Source: Tricholomella constricta (Eukaryota; Basidiomycota; Agaricomycetes; Agaricales; Lyophyllaceae). From it: DNA of 64,000 nt. Shown here one piece after another: positions 47,083 through 57,688 of this stretch. Location: NCBI GenBank assembly GCA_013368375.1, contig JAACJP010000016.1:248001-312000 (forward strand). The letters are read 5' to 3'. Within the stretch, counting starts at the first letter, position 1, and each line of letters starts with the position of its first letter. Made by a program: the position numbers and the translations under genes. The notes under the pieces were generated by a model, which was given only the letters and a program-made list of their open reading frames with translations, made no database searches and was not told the DNA's origin.

Positions 47083-49381
47083 TGAAGTACTCCGTTACCG
47101 AGATTTTTCGGATTCGATCTTTTACCGCCCACGTTCGCTCTCTTCACTCCCTTCAGACGACGAACTATTCGAACGGATAGTCACTCCTTATAACGTTTCG
47201 GCCTATGATCGTTTCCTGACCAAACATAACCTACATTCAAACTATCCACTCCTTATCACCAATCTCACTCGGGGTTTTCCCCTCGGCACACTTCCCAAAC
47301 TCACCCAGTCTATCATCATCAAGAACCATCCTTCCGTCGACCTCCATCCCGAGGCCGTCGCCGATTACCTTTCGACCGAGATCGGTCTTGGTCGCATGTC
47401 TGGCCCGTTCACCTTACCCGACGTCGAGCGTATTCTGCGAGGCCCAATTTATTGCTCTCCGTTCATTGTGGCCGAGCAAGATACTGGTCCGGGGTCTCCT
47501 CCTAAACTTCGTGTTTGCCGCAACCTCTCCAAGGGCGACCCACTTACTGGAACGCCCTCGGTCAACAGTCACATAGCTAAGGAGGATTTCCCTACCCGTT
47601 TCGACATGGCTTTCCGTGTAGCCGACGAGGTATGTAAAGTTAATTTATCTTTGTGATTCATTTACTCGTCTCGTTATTTCATCTTGTCTCGTTAACTCAT
47701 CTCTCCCTTCGGCATCGACCTCCGTTGATGCTGAAGCACTCTTCTCATCTCCGCAACGCTGCCGCTCATCGGCGTCGCGTATCTCATCTCTTCTTCTGGT
47801 GTTCGCACTCGCGACACTAGATGACTCTCTCTCCGAGCTTCGTGCTCACTCGAGCGACCTCTTTGGTCGCCTATCTCATCTCTCTCGGTCTCGGCGCTCG
47901 CCGATTTCGAGCTACTCTACTCACAAGTCTCGTTACTCGCCCGCGCAACCTTATCTTGATCTCGTTCTTCTTTCGCGGTCGACGTCGATACTCTTCGGCG
48001 TCAATTAACTCTCTCTTCCGATTTCATTTTTGTCTGGATCTCCCGGTTTCTAGATACCGGCCATCCCTCTCTATATACTCTTCCCTCGTTCTTCTTGAAC
48101 TTCTCATCTCACCTCACCTATTCCCAGGTGGCCCGTGCCCCTCCAGGCACTGAAGCCATGTCCTTCGATATTAAAGCCTTCCACCGCACATGTCCTGCTC
48201 TACCTGATCATAAACCATTCCTCGTCGTATCATTCAAAGGAGATTTCTACATCGACCATGTTCATCCTTTCGGCGCTCGTCCCGCCAGTAGTAATTCTGG
48301 ACAGGTCGCTAACGCATCAGTCGATATTTGGCACGCGGAAACGCGCCCCTCCTGCTTATTTTTCAAATATGAAGATGATATCGAAGCCTTCCGCTATCCC
48401 GTCTCCGATGGCCCTTTCCATGAAGGACCTTATCACTACGCTCATGACCGTGATTCGGTTATGGCTCTCGTCGCAGACCTCAACATTCCATGGCACCCCG
48501 AAAAGACTGACACCCATTTCTCTACCAATTTTACCTACATTGGTTTCTCGTGGGATCTCGTACTACGCAGGGTATCTTTACCGGAAAAGAAACGCTTGAA
48601 ATATCTCAACCGTGTGGCGCTCATGCTTGACGCCCACCTGCAAAGCCGCGCAGCCTTTAACTTGCGAGACATACAGGTTATTCACGGTACTCTCGTGCAC
48701 GTCACGTTCGTTTATCCTGAAGGCTCTTCGAGACTTCCCGCCTTCTCGAATTTCATGTCAGGTCTGATTATCTTTTGATTCAATCTCAATTTCTCCTCAT
48801 TCTTTTCAGGGTACAAATCCAATACATATGTCACTCATCACCTCAGCGACTCTGTCGTCGCTGCCCTACGATGGTGGTTAGCAAAACTCCAAAACCCTAC
48901 CGGTTTTCGCCAACTCTATCCCATTCGCAATTTGGCTCATATCAGCATTTACGTCGACGCCTCTACTTCATGGGGCTTAGGTATCATCATTGGTGATTTT
49001 TGGTACGCTCTAAAGCTTGTCGACGACTGGAAACAGCCGCAACACGACATATGTTGGCTCGAAGCGATCGCCATCGAACTCGCTATTTCTTTTCTTGTGC
49101 AACTCCATTACACAAACACCCACGTCGTCATACATTCCGACAACTTCGGAGCTATTGGCGCTCACCACAAACATCGCAGTCCCAACGTGCCTATTAACTT
49201 GTGTACGCGACGGACGTATGCCGTCCTCGTCCAACACCTCATCGCACCTTCTTTCGCCTACGTTCAATCAGAACATAATCCTGCAGACCCGATCTCGCGT
49301 GGAGAATCGGGTGTACCCAGAACCTTATTGGTGCGGTCCTTCTCTTTGCCGCACGAACTTCGTCCTTTCTTCAATGTCTAA
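47021..49381 (+). CDS. Reverse transcriptase/RNase H ORF of the Ngaro element, two introns
   Basis: The ATG at 47021 gives MPLLSEARLVTGPLTGLSK. Exon 1 carries the RT entry region (LPDVERILRGPIYCSPFIVA, KLRVCRNLSKGDP). A 498-bp intron (GTATGT 47630 to CCCAG 48127) precedes exon 2, which has MSFDIKAFHRT (first catalytic Asp) and FFKYEDDIEAF (the YxDD box as YEDD). A 48-bp intron (48762-48809) leads to exon 3. There an RNase H domain begins HISIYVDASTSWGLG (Asp), with WLEAIAIELAI (Glu), VIHSDNFGAIG (Asp) and SEHNPADPISRG (final Asp). The stop is at 49379-49381. All catalytic residues are present. Confidence 0.75.
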
Positions 49382-50896
49382 CAACCTTCATACTGCGGTT
49401 CCTTCTGGAGCCGCCGACGGCGGTCTGAGAGCTGCCCGTACACTCTCTCCACGCATTCCGTCGTTCGAAATTTCTCCTCATCCCACTCGTACCACCTCTA
49501 CCACTGTTGCTCCCGGCGTTTTCGCTAGCTCATCCTCCTCTCGTTTTCTGCGCAAAGCAACGTCCTCGAATCCACCTCCTTCAGCTTATTCCTCCGAAAC
49601 TGTCACGGCGCCTCGTCGGACCACTTCGTTTGCTGCGGCACCAGGCGTCTACATCCATCCAGCCTCGCCTCGTCGACTTGCCGCACTCTCCTTGTCCTCG
49701 CACTCCACTAAGCCTCCTGCTCATTCCCCTTCGTACATCTCTAGTCCTTACCGCCCCGCCGTCCCTGCGGATCAACGTTTACTCTTCTGGACTACTCCAC
49801 ACTCCCATCTCGCTCGCTCTTCCTTCGACGCCCAAATTCCCGTCGAAGCTCAAGTATTTTAATCCCTTCTTCTCCCTGCCTATTTATTCTTATAGATTTC
49901 TTTTAGTCCCAAATACTCCTTGGCCTTTACAACTCATTATCCGAATCCACTCGCGTTCCCTATGGTGCCGGCCTCCTCCGTTTCACTCAATACTGTGACC
50001 GCCACCATATTTCCGAAAACTTACGTATGCCGGCTTCCGACATCCTCCTCTCCGCTTTCATCGCAGATGCCCTAGGTACCTGCACTGGCGAATGTATTCG
50101 TAACTGGCTCAATGGCTTACGTTTCTGGCATATCCTCAACTATGCTGAATGGCACGGCCACGAGCCTTTAGTTCACTCGTTACTTCGTTCCGCCGATAAA
50201 CAAGGAATCCCATTCAAACGACCGCCACGCCAACCCGTCACCAGTCGCCACCTTCTCGCGTTGCACGATGACCTCGATCTCACCTCTCCCCTAGGTGCCG
50301 CCACGTGGGCCTGTGCCCTCGTCGCCTTTTGGGGTTGTCGTCGCCTCGGAGAACTTCTTCCTTCCAAGCTCTCCTTCGATCCTTCTCGCCACGTCTCTCG
50401 CGACTGCGACATCAAAACCTCCTTCGTCAACGGTTCGAAGGTTCTTTCGTTCCACATTCCATGGACCAAAACGTCTCCCCGAGGTATCGATTGTATTCTT
50501 ACATCCACCAATAATATTTTCTGTCCTGTTACAGCACTTGAAAATCATCTCCGTATTAGCAACCTTCCTCCCTCCACCCCTCTCTTCGCTTACTCTACTC
50601 CTACCTCTTTTTCTTTTCTTCTCAAATCTCATTTCCTTCGATCTCTCTCCTCTATCTTTGCTACTCATCACCTCCAGGCTATTTTCGGCCACAGCCTTCG
50701 TATTGGTGGTACCGCCGAACTACTCGCCGCCGGCGTCCCACCTCAGGTCATCATGAAGCTCGGTGGCTGGTCATCTCTTTGTTTTCTCATTTATTGGCGT
50801 CATCTCGATTTTATCGTTCCCGCCGCTATCACTCGTACCTGGGCCGCTCGCCGGGCCGAATTTGCTAACACCTTTAACTTACCACGTCTTTTTTAA
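49374..50896 (+). CDS. Tyrosine recombinase ORF of the Ngaro element
   Basis: The ATG (49374) overlaps the RT stop in ATGTCTAA. An N-terminal Ser/Pro/Ala-rich region is joined across a 53-bp intron (49854-49906) to GLYNSLSESTRVPYGAGLL. The core-binding helices follow. The catalytic domain has WGCRRLGELLPSK (first Arg), GHSLRIGGTAELLAAG (His-x-x-Arg), LGGWSS (Trp/His position) and IYWRH (nucleophile Tyr). The protein ends FNLPRLF at 50896. This phage-integrase-fold enzyme would insert the circular cDNA and explains the lack of a DDE integrase. The frame appears intact. Confidence 0.8.
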
Positions 50897-50994
50897 CTTA
50901 CTCTACTTCTATCTCTGTAATATATCCTCTGTTCTTTCCCTTCGCATGACTTTTTGGGAAGCTCGTTCAACGACGTCGAGCCATGCTCCAGGTG

Positions 50995-51175
50995 GGTTGT
51001 AGTCTCACTCGCTTAATCTGGGACGCACTACCATTTGTACCGGGGAGGTTTCCCCACAGCAACCGTTGCGCGAATTTTGGCGCTGACATCGGCGTGCCGA
51101 AACCCCCCCTCACCGTTTTATACCTTCTCTCTTACTCTCTCCATCACTTATTATTTGCGAGAGCGCTGACCTTAT
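50995..51175 (+). repeat. Split direct repeat B1
   Basis: It begins GGTTGTAGTCTCACTCGC and ends GCGCTGACCTTAT. It recurs at 51395-51575. It abuts A2 directly at 51175/51176, reproducing the circle junction expected for this element type. Confidence 0.88.
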
Positions 51176-51348
51176 CGATAGCTGAGGCCACGTAAGCATG
51201 CGCACGGCTGGCCTAAGCTTAGATAAGGCCAACGCGTACCACGAAATTCACTTCCTCCTCTAATGTTTACTAATATATTTGAGCACTCGATTATTGTTAG
51301 ACATTCTTTCTCATTCGCATCCGCTCACTATCGAAAAAATTCTGCTCA
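51176..51348 (+). repeat. Split direct repeat A2
   Basis: Second copy of repeat A, placed between B1 and B2 with no gap to B1. Confidence 0.88.
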
Positions 51349-51394
51349 CCCTCCATCCCTCCCTTTCACTTTAATTACTTCACCACAGTTGGTA

Positions 51395-51575
51395 GGTTGT
51401 AGTCTCACTCGCTTAATCTGGGACGCACTACCATTTGTACCGGGGAGGTTTCCCCACAGCAACCGTTGCGCGAATTTTGGCGCTGACATCGGCGTGCCGA
51501 AACCCCCCCTCACCGTTTTATACCTTCTCTCTTACTCTCTCCATCACTTATTATTTGCGAGAGCGCTGACCTTAT
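51395..51575 (+). repeat. Split direct repeat B2 (right end)
   Basis: Second copy of repeat B. The host sequence resumes at about 51576 with TGTAAGGTGGGG. Confidence 0.88.
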
Positions 51576-51869
51576 TGTAAGGTGGGGTCAAAAAGACAAG
51601 ATTACAGGAACATGAGCATAGTCACCTTCAAAGTTCAACTGCTCTTTTTGATCTTATCTTATCTATAAAACACGCACGTGACCCCGTAAAAATTCGTAGG
51701 TGAACTTGTGTAGCTACAGTGACTTTTTTGCCCAAAACGTTGTCGCAGTCGTTACTGTACAACTCTCCACCTCTCCTCTCCTCTCCTCCTTCCTTGACCA
51801 CCTCCCAAGCAAGGCCCTGCCTCCGCCTCCCTAGTCTTTCATACTGCTAGACTCTGTATAGGAGACCAT
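51576..51869. promoter_or_regulatory. Former bidirectional promoter of RPC25 and the carrier gene
   Basis: Without the retroelement, the RPC25 start (45417, minus) and the carrier start (51870, plus) would be only about 310 bp apart. The region holds TATCTATAAAACACG (TATA-like, about 51660-51672), a CACGTG E-box just after it, and a pyrimidine-rich CTCTCCTCTCCTC tract (51770-51790). Confidence 0.4.
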
Positions 51870-53040
51870 ATGTCTGATACACCGACACCAAGGACTAGCT
51901 TTCTTCCAGCCAAATCATGGCAGCATTTTGTAGCAGGAGGGTATGTGGGCAGATAGTTTCGAATACATTGTGCTCACGCGCGACTTTTGATTAAAAGCTT
52001 GGGAGGCATGTGCGGCGCGATAGTCACCAGCCCTTTCGACGTTGTGAAAACCCGGCTCCAGTCCAGTCTTTTCCGCGAAAAGAGCACGTCTGTGGGGTTT
52101 ATGGGGGGCGGCAACGGCGGCGGGAGCGTCGTGGTGGGTGTACCCCGCTCAAACGGCCTGCTGTACAACTTTGTCGAGACAGGACACATATTACGGTAAC
52201 GTTGTTCCCCATCTTGGTGTTTGCTCTTACAACGATCATGATGCTCATGTCCAACACCCAGGGACATCTACCGCGAAGAGTCGCCGCGGGCACTGTTCAA
52301 AGGTCTCGGACCCACGCTTGTGGGCGTCATCCCGGCCCGTTCCATCAATTTCTACACATACGGCAACGGCAAGCACATCATCGCCGACTACTTCAACGAC
52401 GGGCACGAAAACACCTACGTCCACCTCACAGCCGCCGCCATCGCCGGGATCGTGACCGGGACGGCCACGAACCCCATCTGGGTCGTGAAGACGCGGCTCC
52501 AACTGTCCGCCTCGCAGCACGCCGACTCGTCTGGGCAGCGCGTCCTCGGGAGCAGCTGGCACACTATCAAGGAGATCATGAAGCATGAGGGGATTCGTGG
52601 GTTTTATAAGGGGCTTAGTGCGAGTTATTTGGGCGTGACGGAGGGGACGATACAGTGGGTGTTGTATGAGCGGCTGAAGAAGATCACTGCTACGACGGAA
52701 GGGAGGGGCGGTGTGCAGGAGTGGCTGGGCATGCTCGGGAGCGCGGGGACGGCAAAGTGCGTCGCGAGTCTTATAACTTATCCTCATGAGGTGCGCCTGC
52801 ATATTTTATGTTTTCCTGTTTTTGTTCATTGGCGAGTAGGTGCTACGGACGCGACTGAGGCAGCCGAGCGTGAACGGCGTCATGCGATATACGGGCTTGA
52901 TGCAGACGCTGCGGCTTGTCATCGCGGAGGAGGGCGCGCGGTCGTTGTATGGTGGCTTGAGTGCCCATCTCATGCGTGTGGTGCCGAACGCGGCGGTGAT
53001 GTACTCGATATACGAGGGGATACTCCGGTGGGGCGCCTAA
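51870..53040 (+). CDS. Mitochondrial nucleotide carrier, Rim2/SLC25A33-36 type
   Basis: Four exons: 51870-51940, 51998-about 52195, 52262-52790 and 52840-53040. Three mitochondrial-carrier repeats carry the signatures PFDVVKTRLQ, PIWVVKTRLQ and PHEVLRTRLR. The helical partners include GLGGMCGAIVTS, AAAIAGIVTGTATN and GSAGTAKCVASLITY. The second signature with Trp (PIWVVKT) is typical of Rim2-like pyrimidine-nucleotide carriers, which exchange (deoxy)pyrimidine nucleotides across the inner membrane. There is a Gly-rich insert in the first loop (VGFMGGGNGGGSVVVG). The protein ends YEGILRWGA. It is of normal length and apparently intact. Confidence 0.88.
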
Positions 53041-53158
53041 GCTGCCTTGGAGATCCCGCTACACACATCGCCTCTCTCTCCCTCCCTCTCTCTCTCGCAT
53101 GATAGTTTTCTCCTTTCCGAGGCGATCAACTCATACCCCATAATCTGGACGATTACCA

Positions 53159-53190
<32 letters not shown>

Positions 53191-53871
53191 CAAAATTCAA
53201 ACTGCTATGCTCGAAAAGTAATCGATTAATCACCCAACCACCACCCGTATCATCGCTACTTTACTCTACACACACCTCACCCTGGATCCTCCCCCACGGT
53301 TCGATTAATCCAAATCTCACCCCACGCTTTCCGACCATCGTCATCAGTCACCGTCACCGTCACCCAAACTCACTATTGCTTGCTCACTTGCATATATATG
53401 TATTTTATTATTGCACCCACCTTATACGTACGTACTGCCTGCTTATGATAACTGGAGCGCGTTTTTTTTTTTCGAGATTGAGAAAGGCGCGTGTTGTTGT
53501 GTGCATTAGGAGCCATATCGCCGTTAGGGGGGTTCTGCCCGTCCGAGAAGAAGAATGTCGGAACACCGCTGACGCTGACGCTGACGGTAGCGGACCCGGA
53601 TCTAGAGAAGGAAAGGATTATCAAGAGGCGTACGCGCGAAGAAAATCATCAAGTCCATCGCGGCTCGTTCAACAGCTTCCGGATCCGTTTTCCCTCATAC
53701 TTACGTTTGAAAAACTAAACAACGAAATCATCACAAATAGCGATAGTAGTGTACGAGGGTGCACGGGTCCTGCAGAACCCGTCAAGCCTATGTATGGTGC
53801 ACGAAAGAGGATGAAAATAAAGATATCTGAACAAACCCCCGGCCCCCCCCGCTACCCCCAGCAACCTCACT
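53041..53871. other. Convergent intergenic region with microsatellite
   Basis: A (CT)n run lies at about 53163-53192. The remainder contains 3' flanks of the two convergent genes and no convincing ORF. Confidence 0.5.
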
Positions 53872-56800
53872 TTATTCCCCAAAGCCCCACACCTCCAAAA
53901 CAGCTTTTCCGTTCCTCTTCCCCACAATCACGCACACGTCGCTCACAGGCTCCCCTTCCTCACACTCCTCCTCCTCCTCCTCCTCCTCCTCCTCCTCATC
54001 CCAATCCGCATCCGCATCCGCATCCCCTCCCCCCCTTCTTCCCCCCACCCCTCCCCCCCTTCTTCCCCCCACCCCCCGCCCCCTCCCCCGCCCCCGCCCC
54101 CAGCGCGCGGCAAACCCAACCTTCCAAAACAAATCCCCACCGTCCGTCATCTCCCTCACAAACCTGCCCGTCCGCGTCTCCCACAGCCTCACCCGCCCAT
54201 CATTCCCGCTCGTCACCAAAAAGCGCCCATCGAACTGCAGCGCCGTCACCGACGAGTCGTGCGCTGCGATCCGGTGCAGGGGCTCGTACGCCGCTAGACG
54301 CCGGTGGGTGGGGATGTGGGCGTGGGCTAAGGAGGAAAGACGGAGGGGAGGATATGTTGATGCATGTGACTGCGACTGTGGCTGTGACTGCGACTGTGAT
54401 TGCGACTGTGACTGCGAGGTGCGTTGGGAGGAGGACAGGAGGGAGGATGTGGTTCTGAATACTTTGGGCTTGCGTGCCTTGGCCTGGCCTCTGTTGCCGT
54501 TAGAGACAGAACTTGGTCCGGGAGGGGTTGAAGGAATGATGTGCGCATCTCCTCCTTCTTCTTCTTCTTCTTCTTCTTGAGAGGGCGCGAGCGAGAAGGT
54601 GATGACCCGTCCGTCCGAGCCGCCCGTCGCGAGGAGCTGGTGCTTGCGTGACAGCTGCAACTGGCACACGAGCGTCGTGTGGCCCTGTAACAGGGCTAGA
54701 CATTGTCTGCGCAACACACAACGCAACGTAAGCAATACATATACATATGAGGAAAACCGAAAGAGAGAGCGATCGCAAACGCAAACGCAAACGCACCCGG
54801 TATGTGCATCCCAGACACGCACGGTCGTGTCAAGCCCCCCAGTGGCCACGCGCACGCCGTCAAAAGCGACGGTGTAGACCTGATGGTAGTGGCCCCGCAG
54901 AACATGCAGGCACTCCCCCGTATCCAGGTCCCATATCTGTCATCGTTACACCCATCGTCAGAAGCCAGGAACGTGCATATAACAGGAGAGCAGCAGAACA
55001 GGAGAGCAGCAGAACAGGAGAGCAGCAGAACAGGAGAGCAGCAGAACAGGAGAGCAGCAGAACAGGAGAGCAGCAAGTATACCACATACCCGGCACGTCG
55101 TATCATAACTCCCACTCGCCGCCCGATTCCCATTCACATCCAAGCATCGCACACTGTTCGTATGTCCCTCCAGGACGTGGACCGCCCGCCCGCGTTGCAC
55201 GTCCCAGGTCCGGACAGTCCCGTCGCGCGACCCCGTAACCGCGAGTGGCCTGCCGTGCAATGCGCGGATACAGCGCACGGTCGAAGTGTGCCCGGGAAGA
55301 GCATATATGCAGTGCCTGGAGGGCAATAGAAGGAGTCAGTGGATGGGATTACGAGGGATGAGGATGAGGAGAAGGAGAAGGGTATGAGATTCGAGTTCGA
55401 GCTCTGGGTGTGTGAAGGGAAAATGCGCATTTATGGAGCGTTTTTTTTTACCAGTGAGGTGGGGGTGCCTTTCAGGGTAAAATTCTAGGCAAAGGCGGTC
55501 GGCCAACGACTGCCCCTCGCGACAGTCGAACAAAAAAGCGCGCGCGACGTCGCGTCTCCCAAATCGCTAAAAAGGGTGAAGGAAGGCGGGCACTCACCCA
55601 GACTTAACATCCCAAACCCTCACAATCTTATCACACCCCCCACTCACGACGAGCGCATTCGGCTGTCCCCACCCCTCCGACGCAAAGCACGCCTCACTCT
55701 GTCGTTCCGGAGGATAATACCTCGGCTCTTCTCCTGCCGCAGTTGAAGGAACGCGGGTACGTCGCGGGCGTGCTGTGTATAATATAATATTATATAGATT
55801 TGGGATTAGTTAGACGTTGAATGGGAAAGAGGGATGGTTCGGTGCTGACAAGGACTGCGGTGGTAACCATATCCATATCCATATGCGTGACTCTGACTTT
55901 CCTCCGCCTCTTCGTCGACGACTCCTCGCCCGCCTACACCGCCCCTTTCATCCTCGTCTTCGTCCTCGTCCTCTGACACGCCCTCGCTATCGAGTCCCAC
56001 CGCTACCTTCAAAGCAGGGGGAAGCGATCGGTAGAGCCCGAAGTTGTCCTCATCTGTCCTCACTTCCGTCCGCCGAGTAGTCCTCTGCCGAGGGGGATCA
56101 TCATTCAAGTTCAAGTCCAGGTCCTGGACGTCGACGTTGACGTTCATGGGACCATCATTTCCCGATGATGATGATGTCCTTTCCTTCCACCGATCTCTCG
56201 CCCTGCCCTTGCCCTTGCCCTTGGCTTTGCGTTTCGAATCAACGGGCGTGGATGCACTAATCAAGGAAAGGCCCCACACCCCCGTGTTGTGGCCCACCAG
56301 AGTCCGGGCCAGCACACCCGTCCGGGCACTGAATATATGGATTCGCGAGCTGGCCAGCCCCACCACCACCCAGTCGCTGTCGAGCGCGAGCGAGGTGACG
56401 ACGCCGCCGCCGTCTTCTTGGGATGGAGGGGGGGTGCCTGTGCCCACGCCCATGGGCGCGTGGAGGTTTGGCAGAGCGGTTGGGTAGAATGTCGAGGGTG
56501 GTGGTGGTGGGGGTGGGGGTGGGAGCGTGAGCTGCGCCGAGGCGGAAAGCATGGGCAGCCTGTGGCTCCGAAGGAGACGTCCACCGCGTTCCCAGTTGAG
56601 GACTGGAGAGGATCAGCTAAGAAGATGGGAAAAAAAGGGAGGGAGAGGGTCGTACTTTTAATGTATGTTTCCTTAAAGTACGCTCGATATGAAAATGTGT
56701 GGGACGAAGAGTAGTCCCTTGTCGGATCCGATGTTGTATTACGCCGCGCTCTACGTTTCCTCGCCGTGAGCCATTCCAAGGCAGCGTCCATGGGCAGATC

Positions 56801-57292
56801 CGCAAAGGGCTCCATCTCCTCCAGCGGTTCCTCCTCCTCCTCCTTCTCCTCCTCAGCGCACTGCACCGCCGCCCGCCCATCCATCACGGCCCCTCGACAC
56901 GCAAACCCCCATTCGGCACACATCGGCTTCCACAGGACCTCAGCCGTGGCGATCGCGCGCCATGATCGGCTGACGGCGCTCGTGCGCACGAGGGCGCGGG
57001 GATCGTCGAGGAAGCCGAGGATGTGCAGGCCGAGCTCCGGGGGCAGGGCGGAGAGGAAGTCGCGCTTCAGCAGGGGCGCGAGAGAATTGGCGACGAAGAG
57101 GAGTTCGGCGTGTGTGCAGGAGTGGAGGACTGCGGTGAGGAAGCCCCGGCGCTCGGCGGTGGTCTGGGTTTGGGCAGAAGGAAGAAGGGCGTGGGGGGCG
57201 GGGCGGAGAGGATCGGGAGATGGCGAGGGCGTGGGGGGCGAGGCGATTGGGATGTATAGCGTCTGCGATTGGGTCCTCGGGTCTATTTTCAT
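53872..57292 (-). CDS. F-box/WD40 repeat protein (Cdc4/Met30-like architecture)
   Basis: The ATG at 57292 starts a Pro-rich N-terminus. Next is an F-box (ALPPELGLHILGFLDDPRAL + VRTSAVSRSWRAIATAEVLW), an acidic segment and a long linker. WD40 blades follow: VVVGLASSRIHIFSARTGVL, ALVVSGGCDKIVRVWDVKSG, GHTSTVRCI...GSRDGTVRTWDV, EGHTNSVRCLDVNGNRAASG, GHYHQVYTVAFDGVRVATGG, GHTTLVCQLQLS...GGSDGRV and VTSGNDGRVRLWETRTG. The last linker contains an SQ-dipeptide repeat and Gly/Arg plus poly-Glu runs. The stop is at 53872-53874. Such proteins are substrate receptors of SCF ubiquitin ligases. The exact orthologue is not clear because the linkers are unusually long and low in complexity. Confidence 0.8.
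54981..55075. repeat. 16-bp intronic minisatellite, six perfect copies
   Basis: The unit AACAGGAGAGCAGCAG repeats without change at 54981, 54997, 55013, 55029, 55045 and 55061 (the last copy is one base short). It lies wholly in an intron of the F-box/WD40 gene. The minus-strand donor GTATGT is near 55090 and the acceptor is near 54930. Confidence 0.9.
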
Positions 57293-57688
57293 GGAATTGT
57301 TAGAGGATTCTGGTAAGTAGATCCCTCAGTGGGCGGCGGACGTTATGACAAAGCAGACATCATCGATCATAACAGATGCAAAGCGGCCAATCTTAAGCTA
57401 TCGAAATCTAATCAGTTCTCCCCTGCAGTTGCTTATCCCGCTGTCATTTTGCAGTGGCGGATCGCTCTGTTGTTCGGGGCAGTAAAGTGGATAATATAGC
57501 CCGAAGGAAACGCGAGGCGAACAACGATCGCGCACCCGTGAGCAAATTTTCAAACGTAATCTCTCACGCTAATTTCCGCCCAAACTTTTGCCCCATTTTC
57601 GACAGAACCTTCTCGATCATAGGCGTGGTCGTCGGTAAATTTCTCAAAAGTCCCCTCCCTCGGTCACCCACTCAATCAATCCTAATCG

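Larger units (their letters stand above)
45432..51575 (+). mobile_element. Ngaro/PAT-type tyrosine-recombinase (DIRS-order) retrotransposon, full length
   Basis: A 173-bp repeat A occurs at 45432-45604 and 51176-51348 with a single mismatch seen. A 181-bp repeat B occurs at 50995-51175 and 51395-51575. The order A1-ORFs-B1-A2-B2 is the split direct repeat layout of Ngaro/PAT elements. It differs from the inverted repeats of DIRS1 and from ordinary LTRs. Inside are a Gag-like ORF, an RT/RNase H ORF and a tyrosine recombinase ORF, all with intact catalytic motifs. There is no evident target duplication, as expected for recombinase-mediated insertion. The near-identity of the repeats implies a recent insertion. 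Confidence 0.85.

Noticed and set aside
45432..51575. Ordinary LTR retrotransposon
   Set aside because: Repeats are split (A1 ... B1-A2-B2), no DDE integrase is present and a tyrosine recombinase is.
53376..54458. 360-codon plus-strand ORF
   Set aside because: It is the antisense shadow of the last F-box/WD40 exon and low-complexity tail, whose WD40 motifs are clear on the minus strand.
54981..55075. CRISPR-like array
   Set aside because: Units are contiguous 16-mers with no spacers, in a eukaryotic intron.
54747..55329. Plus-strand ORFs across the 16-bp repeat
   Set aside because: Repeat-driven open frames antisense to the WD40 gene; the repeat is intronic.
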